Source: DATCJA01 sp963814955 (lineage in GTDB: Bacteria > Acidobacteriota > Vicinamibacteria > Vicinamibacterales > UBA2999). Taken from it: 64,000 bases of DNA. Position numbers and translations under genes: made by a program. Where the stretch lies: assembly GCA_963814955.1 (NCBI GenBank), contig CAWFEX010000012.1, positions 275,696 through 339,695 on the forward strand. Direction: 5' to 3'. The notes below the pieces were generated by a model that saw only the letters and a list, made by a program, of their open reading frames with translations, was not told the origin of the DNA and searched no databases. Shown here piece after piece: positions 6,564 to 15,596 of this stretch; position 1 is the stretch's first letter, and the number at the start of each line of letters is the position of its first letter.

Positions 6564-8831
6564 ATGCGCATCGTCGATCGCTACGTGATTCGTGAAGTGT
6601 TGTGGCCTCTGGTGATGGGGCTGCTCATCTTCACGTTCATGTTAATCATTCCGTTCCTCATCGAGTACGCGGAAAGCTTCATCTCCAAGGGCGTTCCGGT
6701 ACCGGTCGTGTTGCGTGTCATGGCAACGCTGTTGCCATCGGCGCTGGCGCTGACGATTCCCATGTCGCTCCTGCTGGGATTGCTCGTCGCATTCGGGCGT
6801 CTGTCCGCCGACCGCGAGTTCGTGGCGCTTCAGGCATGCGGCGTCAGCCTGCTGCGCCTCATGCGTCCTGTCGCGCTGCTTTCGGTCCTGGCGTGGATCG
6901 CCACGTCCTACATCCTGCTGGTGGCGGTGCCGGACGCGAACCAGCGCTACCGCGAGATCACGTTCAGCATCGTGGCGGAACGTGCCGAGGGCGAGGTGCG
7001 CGCGCGCGTGTTCTACGAGGACTTCCCGGACGTGGTGCTTTACGTGCGCGAGGTGTCGACCTCGGGTGGCGGCTGGACCGACGTGTTCATGGTGGACAAT
7101 CGCACGCCCGGCGCCCCGGCGGCGTTTCTCGCCCGCCGGGGTCGGGTCGTCATCGATCGCGCGCAGCGGACCATCGAAATGGTGCTCGAAGATGGCGCAC
7201 GTCACAAGGCCGAGAACGCCGGCGAATATGAGGTGTTCCGCTTCGACCGACTGGTGCTCAGCCTGAATCCCGAAGCCGTGTTTCCGCGCGACGGGCCTCC
7301 GCTTGGCGCCCGCGAAATGTCGATTCCACAACTCCAGGCGAAGGCTGCGGAGCTCGAACAGCAGGGCATTTATCCGCACTCGGAGCTGTTCGAAATTCAG
7401 AAGAAGTTCTCGATTCCTTTCGCGTGCCTCATCTTCGGGCTGATCGGCCTGGCGCTCGGCGCCAGCAACCGACGCGATGGCAAGCTCGCCAGCTTCGTCG
7501 TCGGCCTCGGCGTGATTTTCACCTACTATGTCGTGCTCTGGCTCGGCCAGGCGCTCCTGCGCGGTCACGTCATCCCGCCGTGGCTGGGCGCGTGGGCCCC
7601 CAACATCCTCCTCGGCGTCGTCGGAATACTGCTCTTCATGTGGCGCGATCGGGGATTTGATCGGCCACTGCGGCTTCCCGCACTTCCCCGCATGGGATCG
7701 ATCACCATTCCGCCACTCCGGCTGCCGATGCTGGGGATTCTCGATCGCTACGTCGCCACGTTGTACTCGCGTGTGGCTGCGCTCGCCGCGGCGGCGCTCG
7801 CCGGCATTTTCTACATCTCGACGTTCCTGGAGTTGTCTGACAAAGTGTTCCGCGGCCAGGCCACGTGGGCGATGCTGTGGTCGTACTTCTGGTTCGTGAC
7901 GCCGCAATACCTCTATTACATCCTTCCCCTGTCCGTGTTGTTGGCCGCGCTCGTTACGGTGGGACTCCTCACGAAGAACAGCGAGCTCGTGGTGATGAAG
8001 GCGTGCGGAATCAGCCTCTACCGGATTGCCCTACCCATGATTGCCGGAGCGGTTGTTGCCGGCGGCATTCTCTGGTTCCTCGATGAAAGCGTGCTTGGAC
8101 CGTCGAATCGTCGAGCCGAGGCGATTCGGCATGTGATTCGCGGCGGTTCGCCCGAGACCTTCGACGTGCTGCATCGACAGTGGGTCACCGGCACCGGCGG
8201 CGAGATCTATCACTACGACTATTACGACCCGCGAACGCAGCGGCTCAGTGGACTCTCGGTGTACGAATTCAGCGAAGGCATGCGCACGCTGACTCGACGG
8301 ACGTATGCGGAGCTTGCGACCTACGTTGACGCCCGCCAACAGCGCGGGAACGATTCGTGGACACTCCAGCGAGGATGGTCGCGCGAATTGACGCCAAGCG
8401 GCGACACTCGCGTCTTCACGCCATTCGCGGAGTCGAACGCGCGCCTCGAACCCGCTGCCTACTTCGACACGCAGCAGCCCGACGAACGGTTCATGAGCTA
8501 CTCGCAGCTTCGCGACTATACGGCGGGACTGCGCGCGAGCGGATTCGACGTCAGCGCGCAGCTCGTGGCACTGGAGCGCAAGCTCTCTTTCCCGTTCGTG
8601 ACGCTGGTCATGACGCTGCTCGCAGTGCCCTTCGCGGTGACCACTGGCCGGCGAGGGGCGATGTACGGCATCGGCGTGGGCATCGTGCTCGCCATCTGCT
8701 ATTGGATCGCGATCAGCGTATTTGCGGCACTTGGCACGGGTGGTGTGATGACGCCGCTGCTCGCCGCGTGGGCGCCGAATCTGCTCTTTGGCGCCGGCGC
8801 CGGCTATCTGCTGTTGACCGTGCGAACGTGA
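6564..8831 (+). CDS. fused LPS export permease LptF-LptG
   Basis: This 755-residue membrane protein contains two YjgP/YjgQ permease units in a row. The first (about 1-360) starts MRIVDRYVIREVLWPLVMGL and ends with the paired helices around FGLIGLALGASNRRDGK. The second (about 385-755) restarts with LGILDRYVATLYSRV and ends with FGAGAGYLLLTVRT. Each unit has the expected arrangement of membrane helices flanking a periplasmic beta-jellyroll, about six helices each. LptF and LptG normally form a heterodimer with LptB2 and LptC that pulls LPS from the inner membrane; here one chain would supply both. No frameshift is seen over 2.3 kb, so the fusion does not look like an artefact. No lptB or lptC was recognised in the window. 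Confidence 0.88.
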   Translation: MRIVDRYVIREVLWPLVMGLLIFTFMLIIPFLIEYAESFISKGVPVPVVLRVMATLLPSALALTIPMSLLLGLLVAFGRLSADREFVALQACGVSLLRLMRPVALLSVLAWIATSYILLVAVPDANQRYREITFSIVAERAEGEVRARVFYEDFPDVVLYVREVSTSGGGWTDVFMVDNRTPGAPAAFLARRGRVVIDRAQRTIEMVLEDGARHKAENAGEYEVFRFDRLVLSLNPEAVFPRDGPPLGAREMSIPQLQAKAAELEQQGIYPHSELFEIQKKFSIPFACLIFGLIGLALGASNRRDGKLASFVVGLGVIFTYYVVLWLGQALLRGHVIPPWLGAWAPNILLGVVGILLFMWRDRGFDRPLRLPALPRMGSITIPPLRLPMLGILDRYVATLYSRVAALAAAALAGIFYISTFLELSDKVFRGQATWAMLWSYFWFVTPQYLYYILPLSVLLAALVTVGLLTKNSELVVMKACGISLYRIALPMIAGAVVAGGILWFLDESVLGPSNRRAEAIRHVIRGGSPETFDVLHRQWVTGTGGEIYHYDYYDPRTQRLSGLSVYEFSEGMRTLTRRTYAELATYVDARQQRGNDSWTLQRGWSRELTPSGDTRVFTPFAESNARLEPAAYFDTQQPDERFMSYSQLRDYTAGLRASGFDVSAQLVALERKLSFPFVTLVMTLLAVPFAVTTGRRGAMYGIGVGIVLAICYWIAISVFAALGTGGVMTPLLAAWAPNLLFGAGAGYLLLTVRT

Positions 8832-8868
8832 CCTTGCCGGTTGCGCCCCGCCAGCTTGAGGAGGCCAC

Positions 8869-10053
8869 ATGCCACGCTTGCTCATCGCCGTCGTGCTCGG
8901 GCTCGTTCCTGTATTTGCACACCCGCCGGTCGAGGCCCGACAGAACACCGGTCCCTACTTCCCTCCCCCGCTTCAATGGGAGAAGCGCATGCCCGGGCAG
9001 GTCGGCCTCGACGCGGCGGCGCTCAACGAGGCGATCCAGTTCTCCATCGCGCGCGAGAACCAGACGTTCCGGGACCTGCAGCTGTATGCAGTGATCACTC
9101 GGACGAACGAGCCGTACAACACGCCGATTGGCCCGACGACGGTGCGCGGGCCGGTGAGCGGTCTCGTGATCCGTAACGGCTACATCGCCGCCGAATGGGG
9201 GGAGCCGTCGCGCGTCGACATGAGCTTCAGCGTCACCAAGACATTTCTGACGACGGTCGTGGGCCTCGCATGGCAGAAGGGCCTCATTCGCGACGTGAAC
9301 GATCGCGCGCGGGGCTACATGCCCGGCGGCGTGGACCTGTTCGACGCTCCGCACAATCAGCCCATCACCTGGGATCACCTGCTGCGTCAGACGAGCGACT
9401 GGCAGGGGACGCTTTGGGGCAAGCCTGACTGGGCTGATCGGCCCGAGGGCGAGTCGTCCACCTGGCCGGACCGGAAGCTGTACGAGCCAGGGACACGCTA
9501 CAAGTACAACGACGTGCGGGTGAACGTCATGGCGCTGGCGCTGCTGCACGTGCTGCGCCGGCCGTTGCCCGAGGTGCTGCGCGAGGAGATCATGGAGCCG
9601 ATCGGCGCCTCGTCCACCTGGCGGTGGCACGGCTACGACAACTCGTACGTGGAGATCGACGGACGCCGCGTGCAGTCGGTGTCGGGTGGCGGGCACTGGG
9701 GCGGCGGCATGCACATCAACGCGTACGACATGGCGCGCTTCGGCTATCTGTTTCTCCGCAACGGCAAGTGGAAGGACCAGCAGCTCGTGTCCGAGCAATG
9801 GATCAAGCAGGCGCGAACGCCCGGAAGAGCCAACGAGGAATATGGCTACGCCAACTGGTACTTGAACACCGGACGCAAGCCGCTGCCGGCGACACCGGAA
9901 TCGAGCGTCCGGTTCAGCGGCGACGGCCCGAACATCATCTACATCGACTGGGAGAACGATCTGATCGTGGTGGTGCGCTGGATGCGCAACGACGCGCTCA
10001 ACGAATTCCTCGGAAAGGTGATCGGCGCGATACGCCCGAGGCCGACCGCATAA
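8869..10053 (+). CDS. exported serine hydrolase, class C beta-lactamase fold
   Basis: This 394-residue protein has an N-terminal signal peptide (MPRLLIAVVLGLVPVFAHPP, likely cleaved near EARQ). SFSVTKTF supplies the SxxK nucleophile motif (about residue 120), and YKYNDV (about 210) supplies YxN. The family includes class C beta-lactamases, D-alanyl carboxypeptidases and esterases, and substrate cannot be told from sequence. The ATG follows a GAGG box at 8860. It lies 37 bases after lptFG in the same direction and could share its transcript. A strong hairpin follows at 10065-10099. Confidence 0.85.
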   Translation: MPRLLIAVVLGLVPVFAHPPVEARQNTGPYFPPPLQWEKRMPGQVGLDAAALNEAIQFSIARENQTFRDLQLYAVITRTNEPYNTPIGPTTVRGPVSGLVIRNGYIAAEWGEPSRVDMSFSVTKTFLTTVVGLAWQKGLIRDVNDRARGYMPGGVDLFDAPHNQPITWDHLLRQTSDWQGTLWGKPDWADRPEGESSTWPDRKLYEPGTRYKYNDVRVNVMALALLHVLRRPLPEVLREEIMEPIGASSTWRWHGYDNSYVEIDGRRVQSVSGGGHWGGGMHINAYDMARFGYLFLRNGKWKDQQLVSEQWIKQARTPGRANEEYGYANWYLNTGRKPLPATPESSVRFSGDGPNIIYIDWENDLIVVVRWMRNDALNEFLGKVIGAIRPRPTA

Positions 10054-10064
10054 TCAGCTTGAGG

Positions 10065-10099
10065 ATCGAGGATCGATGCTCAAATCATCGATCCTCGAT
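10065..10099. terminator. 14-bp stem hairpin between convergent genes
   Basis: ATCGAGGATCGATG (10065-10078) pairs perfectly with CATCGATCCTCGAT (10086-10099) around a 7-base loop. It sits between the serine hydrolase and the convergent PHP gene, as expected for a two-way terminator. There is no T tract. Confidence 0.6.
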
Positions 10100-10117
10100 G
10101 TCCAGATTGGGTTCAGT

Positions 10118-11802
10118 TCACTTCCCGTATTTCACATCATCAAGCCAGATTCGCCCGTTGGCACCGAGTGCTGTGTTGACGGTGTCGAACACGAACATTA
10201 TTGAATCGACGTCGGCAAGCACAGGCAGCGGGCGGGACGCGTCGATCGACCGGAGGTCGTTGAACGCGATCGTGATGTCGCGCGGCTCTTTGTCGATGAA
10301 CACCGTGCGCTGCCACCGTTCGCCGCTCGGCTCGCGAAACTGCACTGATACGCGCAGCGGCCGATCAGCGCGCGCGTTGAATACGAGGCGGTCGGTACTG
10401 GGCCAGCGGCGTGGCCGGACGCAGCACGAGCGCGGCGTACGGGCTGTCCGACATCGAACCGCCGACGGCATAGCGGAAGGCAAGCTGAGTACCGCCCACC
10501 GTTGGCACCACGTCGAGCGCGGCTTTCGACGTAGGATTCGTTTCCGCCGTCCATCCGGTGGCCGGACCGTCAGCGTATTGCATATTGAAGGTGGAAGCGG
10601 GCGGGAGCACCGCCGCTGTCGAGGGCTTGGCGCGTTCCCCGACATAGATCGGATTCGACAGTAACCACGGGATTGGCGGTTGTCCCGGCGCGCCGGGCAG
10701 CGAGACCTCCACGCGGTACGCACCGGGGCTTCCAATCAGGGTCTCCTGCGTCATCCGCGTGGCTGACTCATTCGTCTTGATGCCGTCTCTGAACAGCTGG
10801 ATCAGGGCGTCTCCCGGTCCGTCGAGCTCGACCGTCAATGTCACCTCTCGCCAGCTTGGTAGAACGCCCCCGGCTTGAACGCGCGTGTAGCCGTCGGTCG
10901 CCGTGAACGACAGCGCGCCCCCGCGACGCATTCCGTCGATCGCCGTGTAGACCTGTCCGCTGCGGATCGCGCCAAGCACGAGCGGAGCATCCGTGGCGGC
11001 GTCTCCGGTCAGCGTGACCGTCGGCAGCACGTTGGCGAACACCCGGAATACCCGCTCATAGGACGGCACGTGCAGCGACGCGCCGGCATTGTAGGGCTCG
11101 CCGAGACTGCGCAAGCCGAGCCGCGCATGGGCATCTGCGCCGGCAATGCGCAACGACCGGTCGATCGCGCGTCAGTGAGTCCCACTGCTCGATCAGTGCA
11201 TCCGGGCGATCCAGCAGCGTCGTGAGCGTCTCTGTCTGGCGCGCCGGATACGTGAACAGGGCCTTCGTCAGCATCCAACGTGATTCATCGCGCCACTCGC
11301 TGTCGCCGTTCAGCCATTCGAAACCGTCGACCGGGAGCGTCCAATCAGACCAGCGCAGCTCAGGTTTGAGCGATCCAGGATGTGCGGCGATCGACAGACC
11401 GCCGAGGCGTGTGACATCGTCGATGACATCACGTGCCTCGCCGTTCAGCGGATACGGCGATTGAGGCAATCCCAGCGCGACGATGTGCCCGTCGCGGGTG
11501 CTGATTTCGACGGCGTCGATGCAGAGTACTCCGGACAGGTACCGGGGTGGTTCCGGCTTCCTGGTCGCATCGCCATGATCTGTCAGAACGATGAAGTTGA
11601 GGCCGGCGCGAGCCGCCGCTGCCGCAACCTCTTCGACCGTGCCGGTGCCGTCCGACCGACTGGTGTGAATGTGGATGGCGCCGCGCACGCTTGTTACGGC
11701 GCCAGGCGCGACGCTGGCGATCGTGGCGGCGCGTGGCGGGAGCGCGACATACCACGCTCCGCCGATACAGGCCACGATCGCGATCGAAGCGATCCTACGC
11801 AC
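10118..11802 (-). CDS. PHP-domain metallohydrolase (CehA/McbA type), two frameshifts
   Basis: From a GTG at 11802 the protein starts MRRIASIAIVACIGGAWYVA, a signal or membrane anchor. The PHP metal-binding segments follow: HIHTSRSDGTG (about residue 43) and VLTDHGD, then IAAHPGS. The central and C-terminal parts (from about residue 210) form beta-rich sequence ending in IWLDDVKYGK. The frame changes near 11160 and again near 10397; the second is an extra C in a CCC run. All three pieces join smoothly once one base is removed at each point, giving about 560 residues. The start overlaps the end of xerD. PHP enzymes hydrolyse phosphoesters or related bonds using a metal cluster; the substrate here is unknown. 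Confidence 0.75.
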
Positions 11803-12697
11803 GAGGATGAAACTGGTCGTAGACGTCGCGCATCCGCTGTTCGAGGACGTGCGTGTAGATTTGCGTGGTGGACAGATCCGCGTGACCGAGCATCATCTGA
11901 ATAGCTCGGAGGTCGGCTCCACGCTCGAGCAGGTGCGTGGCAAACGAATGCCGGAGCACGTGTGGACTGATCCTCGACTTGAGACCTGCCTGTCGCGCGT
12001 AGGTCCGGAGAATTTTCCAGAACCCGACGCGCGTCAAGCCTGGTCCGCCGCCCCGCGCGTTCACGAAGAGGCGTGGACTGTTCCGCCGGCGAAGCAGGGC
12101 GCTGCGCGCCTCCCGGATATACCGCCGCACCCAGACGACAGCCTCGTCACCAATCGGAACGATGCGCTGCTTGCCGCCCTTTCCCGTGCACGTCAGGTAC
12201 GAGGCGTCGAGATTCACGTCGGCAGGGCGCAGGCCGATCAGCTCGGACACCCGCATCCCCGTGGCGTACAGCAGCTCGATGAGCGCACGATCGCGCAGAC
12301 CTCGAGGGGTTGCCACGTCAGGTTGTGCGAGGAGGCGATCGACGTCCTCCATCGACAGGAAGCGCGGCAGAGACTTCCACGCGCGCGGGGGGCGGAGATC
12401 GTCGGCCGGGCTGTTCTTGATGCGGCCGTCGAGAACGAGGAACCGGTAGAAGCCACGGTAGCAGGCCACCGCACGAGCCACCGAGCGTGGCGATCGGCCA
12501 TCGGACATCTGGCTGCGTACGAGCCCCTCGAGATCGGGCCGCGTCAGCTTGTCCACCGGGAGACCGCGTCCGGCGGCAAACTCTGCCAGCAGCGCCAGAT
12601 CCCGCGCATAGCTGTCGACCGAGTTGGCCGCCAGCCGCCGTTCGACGGTCAGATGCGTCAGGTAGGCTTCGACCCGGGCTGGAGATACTCTCGCCAC
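11795..12697 (-). CDS. xerD: site-specific tyrosine recombinase XerD-like
   Basis: At exactly 300 residues this has the standard XerC/XerD length, an N-terminal SAM-like domain (1-100) and a complete catalytic domain. The catalytic residues are all present: Arg149 (ATGMRVSEL), Lys173 (TGKGGKQR), His246 and Arg249 (HVLRHSFATH), His272 (LGHADLSTTQ) and Tyr281 (IYTHV). The housekeeping role is resolving chromosome dimers at dif. The chain is more like XerD than XerC, although I cannot exclude a XerC or XerA assignment. No integron, phage or other mobile genes surround it, so a housekeeping function is likelier than an integrase. It is divergent from murQ. Confidence 0.9.
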   Translation of the reverse strand: MARVSPARVEAYLTHLTVERRLAANSVDSYARDLALLAEFAAGRGLPVDKLTRPDLEGLVRSQMSDGRSPRSVARAVACYRGFYRFLVLDGRIKNSPADDLRPPRAWKSLPRFLSMEDVDRLLAQPDVATPRGLRDRALIELLYATGMRVSELIGLRPADVNLDASYLTCTGKGGKQRIVPIGDEAVVWVRRYIREARSALLRRRNSPRLFVNARGGGPGLTRVGFWKILRTYARQAGLKSRISPHVLRHSFATHLLERGADLRAIQMMLGHADLSTTQIYTHVLEQRMRDVYDQFHPRA

Positions 12698-12826
12698 GCA
12701 GACTCTGTTGAATCGGTAGAATTGATTGTACGTGAAGCCAACCAGTCATGGGCGACGGCCCGTGACGCTGCATAGAGCTTCTTCAATGAGGCCGTATAGC
12801 GTTCCGACTGTGAACGCCAGACAACG

Positions 12827-13795
12827 ATGGTGATGCGTTCGAAATGGCAGTCGCTTCCGACCGAAGCAATCAATCCTTCCAGCCTCGGCATCGACAAGCT
12901 CTCTCCCGGTGAAATCGTCGACCTGATGGTCAACGAAGACCGCAAGATGCTGGCAGCCGTGCAGCGCGAGCGCGAGCGGATCGCGGTCGGCATCGAGATG
13001 ATCGCCTCGACGCTGCGGAAAGACGGCCGCATCGTCTTCGTGGGCGCCGGCACGAGCGGGCGCCTCGGCGTTCTGGAATCGGCCGAGATGCCGCCGACGT
13101 TCAGCACCGAACCCAGCCTCGTCCAGGCCATCATGGCGGGCGGACAAGGCGCAGCCTTTGCGGCGAAAGAAGGGGTCGAGGACAACTACGAAGAGGGCGC
13201 GCGTGCCATCACCAGGTTCCATCCCACCAGGAAGGACATCGTGGTCGGTGTCTCCGCCAGCGGAATGACCCAGTTCGTGCGCGGTGCCCTGACGAGCGCG
13301 CGGAAGGCAGGTGCGCGGATCATCTTCGTCACCTGCGACCCCGCCTCGGAGCTGCAGACCTTCGTCGACCTGACCGTTGCGCCAGCCGTTGGTGCCGAGG
13401 TAATTGCGGGATCGACGAGGTTGAAAGCAGGCACGGCGACGAAGCTCGTGCTCAACATGCTGACCACCGGAGCCATGGTGTTGATTGGCAAGACCTACGG
13501 CAATCTGATGGTCGACGTGCACACCGGTTCTGAAAAGCTCAAAGACCGCGCCCGCCGCATCGTCAACATCGTCACTGGAATGGAATACGACGACGCCGAC
13601 AGGTTGTTGAAGAAGGCGCACTGGAACGTCAAGGCGGCGATCGTCATGCAGAAGACCGGGCTGCCCTATCAGAAAGCGATGTCACGGCTTCGCAAGGCGC
13701 ACGACTCGATGCGCGATGCAATCGGCGAGGATATCGAACCACGGCTGCGTGGAATGCTTCAGGGACACGCCGAGGGTGCCTCGACCCGGCCGTAG
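12827..13795 (+). CDS. murQ: N-acetylmuramic acid 6-phosphate etherase
   Basis: This 322-residue protein matches MurQ closely: TEAINPSSLGIDKLSPGEIV near the start, the SIS sugar-phosphate motif FVGAGTSGRLGVLESAEMPPTF (given here in two parts: FVGAGTSGRLG and ESAEMPPTF, about 71-90), and KAGTATKLVLNM. MurQ removes the lactyl ether of MurNAc-6-phosphate to give GlcNAc-6-phosphate and D-lactate in cytoplasmic peptidoglycan recycling. It faces nagB and the amino-sugar kinase gene, which act on the next and previous steps. The ATG at 12827 is followed by GTG and ATG, so the exact start could be two codons later. Confidence 0.95.
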   Translation: MVMRSKWQSLPTEAINPSSLGIDKLSPGEIVDLMVNEDRKMLAAVQRERERIAVGIEMIASTLRKDGRIVFVGAGTSGRLGVLESAEMPPTFSTEPSLVQAIMAGGQGAAFAAKEGVEDNYEEGARAITRFHPTRKDIVVGVSASGMTQFVRGALTSARKAGARIIFVTCDPASELQTFVDLTVAPAVGAEVIAGSTRLKAGTATKLVLNMLTTGAMVLIGKTYGNLMVDVHTGSEKLKDRARRIVNIVTGMEYDDADRLLKKAHWNVKAAIVMQKTGLPYQKAMSRLRKAHDSMRDAIGEDIEPRLRGMLQGHAEGASTRP

Positions 13796-13805
13796 CTGCT
13801 CGTCT

Positions 13806-14534
13806 TCAAAGACGCGCCGCTGCAGCGCGATCGAGGTAGAGCTCGACGCGGCGATGGAGCTGCAGAAACGACGCCGGCAGACGAGTCGAGATCGGTCCAT
13901 GGAGTGCCCGCTCCACGCACTCCGCTTTTCTCTCTCCCGTGGCGACGAGCACGATGACGCGTGCCTTCAAAATCGCGCCCATGCCCATCGAGAGCGCCTC
14001 GCGAGGAACCTGGTCCACATCCCCGCCGAACAGCGGTGAATTGTCGCGGCGTGTCGATTCAGCCAGACGCACGCGGTGTGTGTGGGCGGTGAGTTCGTCG
14101 CCGGGTTCGTTGAAGCCGATGTGGCCGTTGCGTCCGATCCCGAGAAGCTGAAGATCGATTCCCCCCGCAGCCTGAATCGCCGCCTCATATCGGTCGCATT
14201 CGGCGTCCAGATCTTCAGCCGCCCCGTTGAGAAAATGAATGTGCGATGGCGCAAGGTTGATAGCGTCGAACAGATGGTGATTCATGAACGTCCGGAAGCT
14301 GCCGGGGTGCGATGGTGCGACGCCGGCGAATTCGTCGAGGTTGAAGGTGATGGCGCGGGAAAAGTCGACCTGGCGAGCCGCGTGCAGCCGCCGCAACTGG
14401 GCGTAAGCGGCGACCGGACTACGGCCGGTGGGCAGCCCCAGAACGAGTCCGGGCTGCTGTGCGAGCGCCGCTGCGATGCGCTGTGCGAGTGCGACGGCGG
14501 CGTCATCCGGTCCGTCGAAGATGTGGACGTCCAC
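13806..14534 (-). CDS. nagB: glucosamine-6-phosphate deaminase
   Basis: This 242-residue protein has the NagB fold and motifs: LGLPTGRSP (about 34), NLDEFAGV (about 65) and GIGRNGHIGFNEPG (about 132). The last contains the catalytic His and the Asn form seen in Bacillus-type NagB. It converts GlcN-6-phosphate to fructose-6-phosphate and ammonia, linking amino-sugar recycling to glycolysis. It is the downstream gene of a two-gene operon with the kinase (6-base gap) and is convergent with murQ (10-base gap). No nagA deacetylase is in the window, so that step must be encoded elsewhere. Confidence 0.92.
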   Translation of the reverse strand: MDVHIFDGPDDAAVALAQRIAAALAQQPGLVLGLPTGRSPVAAYAQLRRLHAARQVDFSRAITFNLDEFAGVAPSHPGSFRTFMNHHLFDAINLAPSHIHFLNGAAEDLDAECDRYEAAIQAAGGIDLQLLGIGRNGHIGFNEPGDELTAHTHRVRLAESTRRDNSPLFGGDVDQVPREALSMGMGAILKARVIVLVATGERKAECVERALHGPISTRLPASFLQLHRRVELYLDRAAAARL

Positions 14535-14540
14535 GCGCTT

Positions 14541-15476
14541 CTACACGTAGGACGGCACCGTTACCTCGCCGCGTGCCGCGGCCAGTGCAAGGCTCACCGC
14601 CCCTACCGCCGGCTCCACCTGAAGCAGGTGCACGACGCTGCGCGGAGCAATCTCGGAAAGCCGGGTTTCGACATCGCGCACGAGCGACGGAACGCCACGA
14701 AAGATGCCGCCTGCCAGGATCGTCGGAAATGTTTCGCCTCGCATTTCGAGCCGCGCAATGACCGAAGCGGCGGCCGTCGCGAGCTCCGTCCCGGCTCGTG
14801 CGAGGATCTGCCCCGCCACCGCGTCACCGTCGTTTGCTGCTTGATGCACGAGCGCAGCCAGTCCGGCGATCGCCCGCCGATGCAGATCGCGATAGTAGAT
14901 TTCGTGAATGAGCTCGGTCGGACTCCGCAGTCCCATGTGGCGCAGGACGAGCTCGGTCAGCTGTGTCGCCGGTCCGCGGCCGTCGAATTGGCGAACCACG
15001 GAAGCAAGTGCAGACCGCCCAATCCAGAACCCTCCGCCCTCATCGCCGATCAGGTATCCCCATCCCCCAGCACGGGCCGCCTGTGCGGATCGGTTTCTCC
15101 CGTACGCAATCGACCCTGTGCCGGCGACGATGACGACGCCTGGCTGATCGCCGGCTCCGGCCTGAAGTGCGACCAATGCATCGTTGACGACAAGCGTTCG
15201 GGCCTTGTAGCCGATCCGGTTCATGATGCTGCGGATGGTCTGAGAATCCGAGGGCCGATCGACGCCGGCAATGCCGAGACAGATCGCCGACGGGGCGATG
15301 TCATGATTTGCCAGTGCCGATTCCATCACGCCGTGCAGCACCTTCTCGACCTCCAGCTCCCCGACCGATTGCAGGTTCGCACCGCCGCCGCGCGCCTCCG
15401 CGATGATGCGCCCTTTCTCGTCGGCGAGCAGGCAGACGGTCTTGGTCCCTCCGGCGTCGATTCCCAGGACGTGCAT
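14541..15476 (-). CDS. BadF/BcrA-family amino-sugar kinase (GlcNAc or MurNAc kinase)
   Basis: This 311-residue actin-fold ATPase carries the phosphate-1 motif GIDAGGTKT (residues 5-13), a phosphate-2 motif around VAGTGSIAYGR (about 117) and GWGYLIGDEGGGFWIG. These match the N-acetylglucosamine kinase branch of the BadF/BadG/BcrA/BcrD family. Clostridial MurK, which phosphorylates both MurNAc and GlcNAc, belongs to this same branch. Given its position beside murQ and nagB, I infer that it phosphorylates MurNAc and/or GlcNAc at O6 to feed MurQ. Specificity cannot be read from the sequence. It is transcribed ahead of nagB from the 15477-15596 divergent region. Confidence 0.85.
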   Translation of the reverse strand: MHVLGIDAGGTKTVCLLADEKGRIIAEARGGGANLQSVGELEVEKVLHGVMESALANHDIAPSAICLGIAGVDRPSDSQTIRSIMNRIGYKARTLVVNDALVALQAGAGDQPGVVIVAGTGSIAYGRNRSAQAARAGGWGYLIGDEGGGFWIGRSALASVVRQFDGRGPATQLTELVLRHMGLRSPTELIHEIYYRDLHRRAIAGLAALVHQAANDGDAVAGQILARAGTELATAAASVIARLEMRGETFPTILAGGIFRGVPSLVRDVETRLSEIAPRSVVHLLQVEPAVGAVSLALAAARGEVTVPSYV

Positions 15477-15596
15477 GCTCTTTTATGGTACTTAACGAGA
15501 GGTTCGCACGCGGAACCGAACCGGCCAGGGGCGTGCGCTTGACATTCGGTGTCTCCCCTTGGCTGATGGTCTGAACGTTTCTGCAGTTTTCGTCGA

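Noticed and set aside
6642..7907. 421-residue open frame antisense to lptFG
   Set aside because: Rich in His, Arg and Glu from reverse reading of membrane helices. The sense strand encodes an unmistakable LptFG.
11795..12697. XerD-like recombinase as an integrase of a mobile element
   Set aside because: No attachment-site repeats, cassette array, phage genes or tRNA target are nearby. Its length and catalytic residues match the housekeeping protein.
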